NCBI GenBank assembly: GCA_964195995.1
Contig: CAXMQS010000085.1
Span: forward strand, 1 to 14,355
DNA from: CAXMQS01 sp964195995
Lineage (GTDB): Bacteria; Actinomycetota; Acidimicrobiia; Spongiisociales; JAOTWH01
Length of the DNA stretch: 14,355 bases
Reading direction: 5' to 3'
The position numbers and the translations under genes were made by a program. The notes under the pieces were generated by a model. It was not told the origin of the DNA. It saw nothing but the letters and a program-made list of their open reading frames with translations, and did not search any database. Numbering within the stretch: position 1 is the stretch's first letter; every line of letters starts with the position of its first letter. Of this stretch, positions 1 to 6,735 are shown piece after piece.

Positions 1-16
1 GAAGGTTGAGGCGAGG

Positions 17-1051
17 TCAGTCCGCCTCGGGCATGGGCGGCCAGGTGTCGGTTAGGCGGTAGCCGTGGGGCCAGGGGTCGGTGGGGTGGAGAGTTAGTTC
101 AGACGTACCGGTTATCCAGGCTCGGCCCGAGATGGTTGGGATGATGGCGGGAGTGTCGCCTACCTCGGTGGATTCGAGGATGGTGCCTTCGAACGTCGAG
201 TCGATGATCGAGGTCATCGTCAGCTTGTCGCCAACTTGCATCGTTCCTTGGGCCCACAACACAGCCATACGGGCGGACAATCCAGTTCCTGTGGGTGATC
301 TATCGAGCTTTCCCGGGTCGACGACGACCGTGTTGCGCATGGCGTAGCCGGTGTCGACTTGGGCCAGGGGTCCGGCGATCTGGCAGAAGGAGATGTGGGC
401 CCAGTCCGGATTGGTGGGGTGGTGGAACCCGATCTGTTCGTTGGCGGCTTGGGTTATCTGCCTTCCCACGGCGACCAACTCCCGGGCCTCGGCGGGTACG
501 AGTTCGAACCCAAGCGGCTCGGCATCGACGAGGACGAAACTGTCGCCACCGTACGCCGTGTCCACGGTGACGGTTCCGATGCCGCCGACCTCCAGTGGCA
601 CGCCGAGCTTGCCGGCGAAGCTCGGGACGTTGGCGACGGTGATGAGCTCGGCCTTGCCGTCCTTGCACACCGCCGTGACCTCCACGAGACCGCCAGGAGC
701 CTCCAGGGTCAGCCGTGTTTCGGGCTCTGTCATGGGGAGGATTCCCGTGTCGAGGAGGACTGTCGCCACACAGATCGAGTTCGATCCCGACATGGGAGGG
801 GTGTGCTCTGGCTCCATGATGATGAATCCCATGGCTGCGTCTGGGTGTTTGGGCGGCACCAGCAGGTTGGCATGACGAAACACCCCACCGCGGGGTTCGT
901 TGAGGACGAAGTTGCGCAGGGTCTGGTCCTCGGCGATCCACCGGGACTGTTCCCACACCGTGTCGCCGGGCGGCGGGTCGACTCCGCCCACTATCACGTC
1001 GCCAACTTCGCCCTCGGCGTGACAACGGACAATGCTGATGGGGGACTGCAT
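17..1051 (-). CDS. Proline racemase superfamily protein (hydroxyproline epimerase / trans-3-hydroxyproline dehydratase-like), Ser/Thr active site
   Basis: The 344-residue length and the N-terminal segment RCHAEGEVGDVIVGG are typical of the proline racemase superfamily, cytosolic enzymes acting on the alpha carbon of proline or hydroxyproline. Proline racemases and 4-hydroxyproline epimerases use two Cys, in MCGH and DRSPCGTG motifs. Here these read MSGSN (Ser88) and DRSPTGTG (Thr254), so both Cys are replaced. Members with one Cys replaced are known as trans-3-hydroxyproline dehydratases or mixed-activity enzymes, so dehydration or epimerisation of a hydroxyproline-like substrate is an inference and plain proline racemase is unlikely. 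An in-frame GTG lies directly before the chosen ATG (start at 1054). The ATG is preferred because a TANNNT element (TAGCGT, minus strand 1063-1058) sits six bases upstream of it and no ribosome binding site is visible, which suits a leaderless transcript. It is divergent from the haem-binding gene. Family is certain; reaction is not. Confidence 0.88.
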   Translation of the reverse strand: MQSPISIVRCHAEGEVGDVIVGGVDPPPGDTVWEQSRWIAEDQTLRNFVLNEPRGGVFRHANLLVPPKHPDAAMGFIIMEPEHTPPMSGSNSICVATVLLDTGILPMTEPETRLTLEAPGGLVEVTAVCKDGKAELITVANVPSFAGKLGVPLEVGGIGTVTVDTAYGGDSFVLVDAEPLGFELVPAEARELVAVGRQITQAANEQIGFHHPTNPDWAHISFCQIAGPLAQVDTGYAMRNTVVVDPGKLDRSPTGTGLSARMAVLWAQGTMQVGDKLTMTSIIDSTFEGTILESTEVGDTPAIIPTISGRAWITGTSELTLHPTDPWPHGYRLTDTWPPMPEAD

Positions 1052-1057
1052 CACCTG

Positions 1058-1063
1058 ACGCTA
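1058..1063 (-). promoter_or_regulatory. Candidate -10 element for a leaderless transcript
   Basis: On the minus strand TAGCGT matches TANNNT and ends six bases before the ATG at 1051, the spacing expected if transcription starts at the start codon. No Shine-Dalgarno sequence is seen in front of this gene. No convincing -35 was found. The call rests on pattern and spacing only. Confidence 0.3.
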
Positions 1064-1159
1064 ACTAGATGCCGCAGCGTTGTGAGCGTCGAGCACGGGC
1101 TTGGGTTGGTGTAGCCTCGACGGGCTCGCTCGAATCAGTTCACGAACACAGGAGCCATC

Positions 1160-1810
1160 ATGAAGTCGGTCAAAGGGTTCCTCGTCGCGAACAAACTTCC
1201 GGTTGCCGCCGCTGTTGGCGCGTTGGTGGTGGGTTTGGTGGGTTTTCCGTACCTCCTCGGGCTGGGTTCGACCTTCACCGTCGCCCTGTTCCTGGCAGTC
1301 TTTGCGGCCACGGCAGGCGCTTACCGCATCCTGTCCAAGGCATCGGTCGCCTGGACCCAGCCGCTGAGATGGGGCCGGCTCGCCACTAGCGCGTTCGCCG
1401 GCGTGATCGTCGTCGGACTGGCTATTCAGGCAGTTCCGTACGGACGAGACCACAACAACCCTCCGATCACCGGCGAGCCCGCTTGGGACTCGCCGCAGAC
1501 GAGGGCGCTTGTCGCCAGGGCGTGTTTTGACTGTCACAGCAACGAGGTGGCATACCCGTGGTATTCGCAGATCGCTCCCGCATCTTGGGCAGTTCAGGCT
1601 CACATCGACAGTGGCCGCTCCAAGGTCAACTACTCGGAATGGGACCAGCCTCAGGAGGATGCGGATGAATCGGCGGAGACCGTGATCGACGGCGAGATGC
1701 CTCCGGCCTATTACACGCGGTTGACCCACGCCGGCGCCAGACTCAGCGATACCGAACGCCGTCAACTGATAGACGGTCTGATCGCTACCTTCGGCACCGG
1801 CGACGATTGA
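1160..1810 (+). CDS. Membrane-anchored haem-binding domain protein (CxxCH)
   Basis: This 216-residue protein has two or three hydrophobic segments at the N-terminus (about residues 13-34, 37-57 and 74-92) followed by a soluble domain. That domain contains ACFDCHSNE (C122, C125, H126), then YPWYSQIAP, a region VNYSEWD and GEMPPAYYTRLTH near the C-terminus. This order matches the family annotated as haem-binding domain (haem_bd), in which CxxCH covalently attaches a c-type haem. Met180 in the MPP motif is a plausible second axial ligand, by inference. The soluble domain probably faces outside the membrane, where c-type haem is attached. An electron-transfer or redox-sensing role is possible, but no partner oxidase or dehydrogenase lies beside it. 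The ATG start is supported by GGAG five bases upstream (1151-1154). It is divergent from the proline racemase-like gene and convergent with the lipoprotein gene. Confidence 0.85.
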   Translation: MKSVKGFLVANKLPVAAAVGALVVGLVGFPYLLGLGSTFTVALFLAVFAATAGAYRILSKASVAWTQPLRWGRLATSAFAGVIVVGLAIQAVPYGRDHNNPPITGEPAWDSPQTRALVARACFDCHSNEVAYPWYSQIAPASWAVQAHIDSGRSKVNYSEWDQPQEDADESAETVIDGEMPPAYYTRLTHAGARLSDTERRQLIDGLIATFGTGDD

Positions 1811-1816
1811 CATCGC

Positions 1817-1840
1817 CCGCCTCCGGAGAGGCTCAGGCGG
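1817..1840. terminator. Candidate hairpin between convergent genes
   Basis: CCGCCT (1817-1822) can pair with AGGCGG (1835-1840). A competing tighter hairpin is GCCTC (1819-1823), loop CGGA, GAGGC (1828-1832). It lies in the 62-base gap between two convergent stop codons, where a bidirectional terminator is expected. There is no T tract, so intrinsic termination is unproven. Confidence 0.35.
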
Positions 1841-1872
1841 CCTTGGTGGGGTCGTCGCCGTGCGCCGTTTGG

Positions 1873-3129
1873 TTAGCCCGTAGTGAGGTAGAGAACCTCG
1901 GCGGTTGATCCATCCGCAGCGGTTCCCTCATAGGTGGCGACGTGTGGGGTGTCGTCGCTGCCAAGGGCGAAGCTCACTAGCTGGCCAAGCGGTTGGTCGG
2001 AGGCAGAGAACACGTCGGTGGTCTCCCATCCGGCGGCGGTCCGGGTGGCGTGGCGCACGACGCTGCGGTCGCCGAAGACGACCTGCGGCGAGCCTGAGGA
2101 ATCGATGTCGATGGCGGTGATGCGGCGGGCTCCGGCGAATGCGATCTCAACGTCGTCGAGCCTGCCTACTTCTTCGATCGACCACGCCTCACCGGCTTTG
2201 GCGGCGTAGCGGACCGTGCCGTCTACGTCGTAGTAGCTGAGGTGTGGGTTGCTGTCGGCGTCAAAGGCGAGCGACGAGAAGCGCCCGACGTCGCCGTCGG
2301 AGTCGACGACCTCTAGGTCCCAGGAACCATCGGCGAGCTGGGCGTATATGAGGTCGGCCGAGTTGTTGTCGAAATAGGAGAGCCCGACGACGCCAGCGTC
2401 CGAGACGGCGAGTGAGACGTTCCACTCGTACTCGATGGGACCGCTCCCGATGGCGGTCACCTCCCAGCCTCCCGGACCCAGCTCGTAGTACTCGACGCCG
2501 TCGGTTCGGTCGAACTGTTGGGGATCGATGCCGGCGGCGCGCACGGTGCCGTCAGGGCCGATCGCAATCGTGCTGTCCCAGCCGTCGTGCCCGTCATCGG
2601 TGGCCGGCTCGAGGGCCCATGTGCCGTCTTGGCGGACGGCATGGGAGAGGTCGCCAAGATCGGGCTCGAACGTGGTGGCCTGGTGATCGTGGTAGGCGAT
2701 GTGGGGGTTGCCGTCGGGGTCGAAGGCGAGTCCGATGGGTCCATAGAAGTAGCCCTCAACGAGGCGGTCTTCGGACCAGCCTTCGGCAGCAGCGGCATAG
2801 GACACGAAGCCCTCGTCGAGCTCTTCGACCAACCAGGCGATGGCCGGCTGCCCTGAAGCGTCGAGAGCGAGCGCCGGTTTGATGCCGGTTCCGACCCGGG
2901 TGATCGTCCAGCCATCGGCGATCTGTGAGGTTGCTGCCGGCGGTGACGTTGTGGAGTCGCCAGTTGTGGTGTCTGTGATCGAAGAGGTCGTCGGCTGACT
3001 GTCGGCGACTGGCTCCGTCGACAACGTGTCGCCCGTCGAACCGGTGTCACCGCAGGCGGCGGCGATCAGCAGCAACACCGCCGCGATCGTTGCGCTCTTG
3101 AGAACAAGTACCTCCGGTGGACATAACAC
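1873..3129 (-). CDS. Predicted lipoprotein with seven-repeat beta-propeller
   Basis: A hydrophobic stretch (IAAVLLLIAAAC) ending in Cys resembles a lipoprotein signal peptide, followed by a Ser/Thr/Asp-rich linker typical of exported actinobacterial lipoproteins. The rest is a repeat of about 50 residues with a core like SLAFDxDxNPHLSYYD, then VRYA, then GWxxxxV. Seven copies can be counted by eye. The last copy stops after the VLYL strand, while DGWTITRV stands alone before the first copy, as expected for a propeller closed by pairing its N- and C-terminal strands. No catalytic motif is seen, so an extracellular binding or scaffold role is the safest reading. The start is uncertain: the GTG at 3129 gives a 25-residue signal peptide, while a GTG at 3174 would add 15 residues. 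A GGAGG at 3111-3115 has no in-frame start at the right distance. It is divergent from the methyltransferase gene. Confidence 0.72.
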   Translation of the reverse strand: MLCPPEVLVLKSATIAAVLLLIAAACGDTGSTGDTLSTEPVADSQPTTSSITDTTTGDSTTSPPAATSQIADGWTITRVGTGIKPALALDASGQPAIAWLVEELDEGFVSYAAAAEGWSEDRLVEGYFYGPIGLAFDPDGNPHIAYHDHQATTFEPDLGDLSHAVRQDGTWALEPATDDGHDGWDSTIAIGPDGTVRAAGIDPQQFDRTDGVEYYELGPGGWEVTAIGSGPIEYEWNVSLAVSDAGVVGLSYFDNNSADLIYAQLADGSWDLEVVDSDGDVGRFSSLAFDADSNPHLSYYDVDGTVRYAAKAGEAWSIEEVGRLDDVEIAFAGARRITAIDIDSSGSPQVVFGDRSVVRHATRTAAGWETTDVFSASDQPLGQLVSFALGSDDTPHVATYEGTAADGSTAEVLYLTTG

Positions 3130-3178
3130 CGCTGGCGGCCTTGGTATGCCTGCGGTGTCTGCAGCAGCTGGCACTCAC

Positions 3179-3184
3179 TACCGT
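3179..3184 (+). promoter_or_regulatory. Candidate -10 element for a leaderless methyltransferase transcript
   Basis: TACCGT fits TANNNT and ends six bases before the ATG at 3191. There is no recognisable ribosome binding site upstream of that ATG, so the transcript may begin at or beside the start codon. No clear -35 is visible. Confidence 0.3.
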
Positions 3185-3190
3185 CGCCCG

Positions 3191-3949
3191 ATGAACGATG
3201 TCGCCTTCTACGATCAGCGGGCCGACGGCTGGTGGGATCCGGACGGCTTCCTGCATGGCATCGGCACCTTGCTCAACCCGGTTCGGTTGCCCTACATCGA
3301 AGGTGTGCTCGCTCGGCACGACACTCCTGCGGGGGCGGCGGTTGTCGACATCGGCTGCGGCGGAGGTCTGCTGGCAGAGGCGATCGCCGACCTCGGGTTC
3401 CCTGTCACTGGCATCGATCGCTCCCCGGCGTCTGTTGCCGCCGGCCATGACCGCGGTCGCAACGTTCGCTACCTGGTCGGGGACGCCGGCCGCCTTCCTT
3501 TCGCCGACGACTCCTTCGACGTCGTCACCGCCATGGAGGTGTTGGAGCACGTCGCCGACCCCGCAGCAGTGGTCGTCGAGGCGGGACGCATCCTCAAGCC
3601 TGGAGGCCTCTTCTTCTTCGCAGGGCCCAACCGCACCAGGCTCAGCCGCCTCATGACCATTGATCTCGCCCAACGGTGGCGCTGGTCGGCGGTCCTCCCC
3701 GAGGATCTGCACGAATGGCACCGTTTCCTCACGCCCGCCGAACTCACGACGCTGGCAGGTGCCGCCGACATCAGCATCGACGAGTTCACCGGTGTTGGCC
3801 CACGGTTGTCGGGCCTGCCGGCAACAGCGGCGGCGTTGTGGCTTCTGCGACGAGGCCGCATTGGGCATGCCGAGGCGGGCCGTCGCATTGGCCTCAAGCA
3901 TGGTGGCAGCAGGGCGGTTTCCTACATGGGCTACGGCCGCCGGAGGTAG
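3191..3949 (+). CDS. UbiG-like class I SAM-dependent methyltransferase
   Basis: The 252-residue protein begins MNDVAFYDQRADGWWDPDG and continues with LLNPVRLPYI, closely resembling the start of UbiG, the O-methyltransferase of ubiquinone synthesis. The SAM-binding Rossmann fold is intact: VVDIGCGGG (51-59), the acidic residue ending strand 2 (D76 in TGIDRS), GDAGRLPF (97-104), DVVTAMEVLEHV (110-121) and the LKPGGLF strand. It also has the GPNRT and DLHEWHRFLTP segments common in UbiG-type enzymes. The substrate is probably a polyprenylated or other aromatic hydroxyl compound, by inference only. Actinobacteria normally make menaquinone, and no other quinone gene is present here, so it is not named ubiG. 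A longer in-frame reading from 3026 would overlap the divergent lipoprotein gene; the ATG at 3191 matches where UbiG homologues begin. Confidence 0.85.
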   Translation: MNDVAFYDQRADGWWDPDGFLHGIGTLLNPVRLPYIEGVLARHDTPAGAAVVDIGCGGGLLAEAIADLGFPVTGIDRSPASVAAGHDRGRNVRYLVGDAGRLPFADDSFDVVTAMEVLEHVADPAAVVVEAGRILKPGGLFFFAGPNRTRLSRLMTIDLAQRWRWSAVLPEDLHEWHRFLTPAELTTLAGAADISIDEFTGVGPRLSGLPATAAALWLLRRGRIGHAEAGRRIGLKHGGSRAVSYMGYGRRR

Positions 3950-4030
3950 TGCGGACTCTCCCTAACCCGAAGGCCGCCGACGAGATCGCCAGGTCATGAG
4001 GGCTGGCCCCGCCTGCAGAAGTCGCGAGCC

Positions 4031-4040
4031 CCGATATCGG
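4031..4040. repeat. Perfect 10-base palindrome upstream of the CBS-GAF-cyclase gene
   Basis: CCGATATCGG reads identically on both strands and lies 34 bases before the GTG start at 4075, about where a -35 region or operator would fall. It is short and could occur by chance in GC-rich DNA; a regulator-binding role is speculative. Confidence 0.25.
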
Positions 4041-4060
4041 CGAGCAGCCGGGCGAAACGT

Positions 4061-4066
4061 TAGGTT
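4061..4066 (+). promoter_or_regulatory. Candidate -10 element for the CBS-GAF-cyclase gene
   Basis: TAGGTT matches TANNNT and ends eight bases before the GTG start at 4075. The region between them carries no convincing ribosome binding site, so a leaderless or near-leaderless transcript is plausible. No good -35 is visible; the palindrome at 4031-4040 overlaps where it would be expected. Confidence 0.3.
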
Positions 4067-4074
4067 CTTCGAGA

Positions 4075-6672
4075 GTGACAACCGTCGCAAACCTCCTCGC
4101 TGGCAAGGACTCGTCCATTTGGTCGATTGATGTCAACGCGAGCGTCTACGAAGCTCTCCAGCTCATGGCGGAGAAGAACTTCGGCGCTCTCGCCGTCATG
4201 GAGGACGGTCGGCTAGCCGGCATCGTGTCGGAACGCGACTACGCCCGCAAAGTGATCTTGCTCGACCGCGGGTCGCGGGAGACGAAGGTGCGAGAGATCA
4301 TGGCGAGCGACCTCATCACCACCTCTCCTACGGACTCCATAGCCACGTGCATGCAGCTGATGACCGAGCACCATATTCGCCACCTTCTCGTGGTCGAAGA
4401 CGGATCACTCGCCGGGGTCGTGTCGATCGGCGATGTCGTTAAGAACGTCATTGCCGAACAAGAGGCTGACATCGCCCAACTCCAGCAGCACGTCTCGAGC
4501 AGCGAATCTGCCCAGACGGCCGAGTACGAACTGCGGCTGTTGGCTGAGGCACTTGGTGAGGTGTCGGCGGCGTTGAACAGCACCTTGGAGCTGGACGACG
4601 TGCTTGATCTGATCTTGGAGCGTCTGGCGCGGGTGGTTCCGTTTTCGACGGGGACCATCATGATGCTCGACGGCGAACACGCCGAAGTGGTGCGAGCCCA
4701 GGGCTTCGAAACCCCAATCGTCGGCTTGCGGTTGCTTCTGGCGGAGGTCCGCAATCTGGAGAAAGTGATGCGAACGGGTGAGCCCTCTCTGCTCAACGAC
4801 ACGGTCGCTTCTCCCGACTGGGTGGCGACTGCTGAGACAGAGCACATCCGCTCGGCGATGACGGCGGCGATTCGGGCTGGTGGGCAGGTAGTCGGAGCCA
4901 TCAGCCTCGACAGTGACCAAAAGGACACGTTCAGCGTCGAACTGTTGGCCCGATTGGAAGCCTTCGCCGACCTAGCCGGAAACGCTGTGCGCAACGCCAG
5001 GCTCTACAAGGAGAGCCAAGAGGCCTTGATCGCCGTCCGTGAGCAGCGTCGGTTGACTCAGATTCTTGCCGACATAACGGCGGAGCTAATGACGCAACGC
5101 GATGTCGATGCTCTCCTCGACTTCATCCTCGAGCGCGTGTCGGCCTTCGTCGCCGGGGCAGGTGTCACCGTGCTGCTCATAAAGGATGGCGTCGCTGAAG
5201 TGGTTCGCGCCACTTCGCAGGAGGAGTCGATGGTTGGCGAACGGCTGGAGGTTGCGAACACGTCGAACCTGCGTGAGATATTCGACACACGGCGTCCTCT
5301 CCTGATCGCGGACACGCTCGCCCCCGATAGCGGATGGGATTCGAGGGAAGAGATCGCATCGACGCGCTCGAATCTGACCGCTCCCATAATGCTGGCTGGA
5401 GAGGTCATCGGATTCCTGAGCCTGAGCGCAGGTGAACCAGATGCCTTCCCAGCCACTTTGTTCCAGCCGCTCGAGGCCTTCTCGACCCAGGTCGGAATCG
5501 CGATTCACAACGCGCGCCTATTCGTTGAGAGCGAATCCGCCCGAGCAGCCGAGACCGAACAGCGGCTGTTGGCTGAGGCGCTTGGTGAGGTGTCGGCGGC
5601 GTTGAACGGCACGTTGGAGCTGGACGACGTGCTGGACCTCATCCTGGACCGGGTGGCGTCCGTGGTTCCCTTCTCAGCAGGCACCATTCTGATGTTCGAC
5701 GGCGACCATGCCGAAGTCGTACGAGCCAAGGGTGCCGGCGCCTCAATCGTGGGATTGCGCCTGCCGCTGTCGGAGGCGGGCAATCTGGAGCGGCTAATGA
5801 GAACGGGTGAGCCTTCGCTGATCAACGACACCCTGTCGTCCCCCGACTGGATGCCGACCCCCGAGACCGAGCACATCCTGTCGGCGATGACGGCCGCAAT
5901 CCAGGCCGACGGTCGGGTGGTCGGAGCGATTGGCGTCGACAGCGATCAGAAGGACGCTTTCACTGCCGAGATGTTGACGCGATTGGGAGCATTCGCCGAC
6001 CTGGCAGGCAGCGCAGTCCGAAACGCCAGGCTCTACAAAGAGAGCCAAGCCGCGCGGGAACAGAGCGATGGGCTATTGAGAGCCATCCTCCCAGAGAAGA
6101 TCGCGCAGGAACTGCAGAGCCGGGGTCATGTCCAGCCTCGTCGATACGACGACGTAGCCGTCTTGTTCGCGGACATAGTTGGGTTCACGGCGTACTGCGA
6201 CACGCACAACCCCGAAGAGGTGCTGGAAGCTCTCAGGGAGGCCACGGAGAGGTTCGAAGAGATCGCCGAACATCACGGCCTCGAGAAATTGAAGACCATC
6301 GGTGATTCCTTCATGGCAGCAGCCGGACTCCTCGGTCCGGTATTGAATCCTGATCTCCAATGCGTGAAGGCGGGCCTCGACATGGTTGAAGCGTGTTTAG
6401 ATTTGGCGTCAGGGTGGACCGTCCGGGTAGGGGTTCACAGCGGTGACCTTGTCGCGGGTGTACTCGGCACCAAGAAGTTCCTGTTCGACGTTTGGGGCGA
6501 CACCGTCAACACCGCCTCGCGAGTCGAGAGCAATGGCGTTTCGGGCGGAGTCTCAGTGAGTCGCGCCTCCTGGAACAAGATCTCTCACGCGTGTCGAGGA
6601 CAGTCTCGGGGCAAGGTCCCAGTGAAGGGAAAAGGCGAGATGGAGATGTTCCTGGTCGAAGGGCTGATCTAG
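4075..6672 (+). CDS. CBS-CBS-GAF-GAF-GAF class III adenylate cyclase
   Basis: This 865-residue soluble signalling protein would make cAMP from ATP under control of its sensor domains. Domains in order: a CBS pair (about 1-62 and 72-130; IGDVV ends the second), which typically binds adenine nucleotides; a short coiled linker; GAF1 (about 154-315); GAF2 (about 326-487); GAF3 (about 497-659); an LLxxILPxxI transducer helix; and the cyclase domain (about 690-862). The catalytic set is complete: metal-binding D700 (FADIVGFT) and D744 (KTIGD), adenine-selecting K740 and D805, and transition-state N812 and R816 (WGDTVNTASR). ATP rather than GTP specificity is inferred from K740 and D805. No membrane segment is seen. 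GAF1 and GAF3 are about three-quarters identical by eye, while GAF2 is divergent. The GTG start places the first CBS motif where homologues have it. It converges on a second cyclase gene. Confidence 0.92.
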   Translation: MTTVANLLAGKDSSIWSIDVNASVYEALQLMAEKNFGALAVMEDGRLAGIVSERDYARKVILLDRGSRETKVREIMASDLITTSPTDSIATCMQLMTEHHIRHLLVVEDGSLAGVVSIGDVVKNVIAEQEADIAQLQQHVSSSESAQTAEYELRLLAEALGEVSAALNSTLELDDVLDLILERLARVVPFSTGTIMMLDGEHAEVVRAQGFETPIVGLRLLLAEVRNLEKVMRTGEPSLLNDTVASPDWVATAETEHIRSAMTAAIRAGGQVVGAISLDSDQKDTFSVELLARLEAFADLAGNAVRNARLYKESQEALIAVREQRRLTQILADITAELMTQRDVDALLDFILERVSAFVAGAGVTVLLIKDGVAEVVRATSQEESMVGERLEVANTSNLREIFDTRRPLLIADTLAPDSGWDSREEIASTRSNLTAPIMLAGEVIGFLSLSAGEPDAFPATLFQPLEAFSTQVGIAIHNARLFVESESARAAETEQRLLAEALGEVSAALNGTLELDDVLDLILDRVASVVPFSAGTILMFDGDHAEVVRAKGAGASIVGLRLPLSEAGNLERLMRTGEPSLINDTLSSPDWMPTPETEHILSAMTAAIQADGRVVGAIGVDSDQKDAFTAEMLTRLGAFADLAGSAVRNARLYKESQAAREQSDGLLRAILPEKIAQELQSRGHVQPRRYDDVAVLFADIVGFTAYCDTHNPEEVLEALREATERFEEIAEHHGLEKLKTIGDSFMAAAGLLGPVLNPDLQCVKAGLDMVEACLDLASGWTVRVGVHSGDLVAGVLGTKKFLFDVWGDTVNTASRVESNGVSGGVSVSRASWNKISHACRGQSRGKVPVKGKGEMEMFLVEGLI
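4501..5022 (+). repeat. Copy 1 of an in-gene direct repeat (GAF1 plus preceding linker)
   Basis: The 522-base segment encodes the linker SESAQTAEYE and GAF1 through RLYKESQ. It matches 5530-6051 at a constant offset of 1029 bases (343 codons) with no indel noticed. The conserved blocks include LLAEALGEVSAALN, MRTGEPSL and ETEHI. It represents a tandem domain duplication interrupted by the unrelated GAF2. Confidence 0.85.
5530..6051 (+). repeat. Copy 2 of the in-gene direct repeat (GAF3 plus preceding linker)
   Basis: This is the second copy, encoding SESARAAETE and GAF3 through RLYKESQ, 1029 bases downstream of copy 1. Differences are scattered substitutions, with many at less conserved positions, so the two copies have diverged under selection and are not a fresh duplication. 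Confidence 0.85.
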
Positions 6673-6674
6673 CA

Positions 6675-6693
6675 CCTCCCCCAAGGGGGGAGG
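6675..6693. terminator. Strong hairpin between convergent cyclase genes
   Basis: CCTCCCCC (6675-6682) pairs perfectly with GGGGGAGG (6686-6693) across a three-base loop, giving an 8-bp GC stem two bases after the first cyclase gene's stop codon. Its place between two convergent stops suggests a bidirectional terminator. There is no T tract on either side. Confidence 0.6.
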
Positions 6694-6694
6694 A

Positions 6695-6718
6695 AACGGG
6701 AAGCCCCCTCCGCCCGTT
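6695..6718. terminator. Second hairpin between convergent cyclase genes
   Basis: AACGGG (6695-6700) can pair with CCCGTT (6713-6718) across a 12-base loop. It immediately follows the stronger hairpin at 6675-6693 and precedes the other gene's stop codon at 6736. It may act with the first hairpin to separate the two transcripts. Confidence 0.4.
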
Positions 6719-6735
6719 GGACCCCAAGGCTGGCG

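Noticed and set aside
1061..1813. 250-residue minus-strand frame opposite the haem-binding gene
   Set aside because: The plus strand carries the CxxCH family pattern and a ribosome binding site; the minus frame shows no recognisable protein.
3105..3115. TTG start for the lipoprotein just after GGAGG on the minus strand
   Set aside because: The TTG is out of frame with the lipoprotein and its frame soon meets a stop; the GTG at 3129 or 3174 is needed.
3026..3190. N-terminal extension of the methyltransferase to 3026
   Set aside because: It would run antisense over the lipoprotein signal peptide, and UbiG-type homologues begin at the MNDVAFYDQRA segment.
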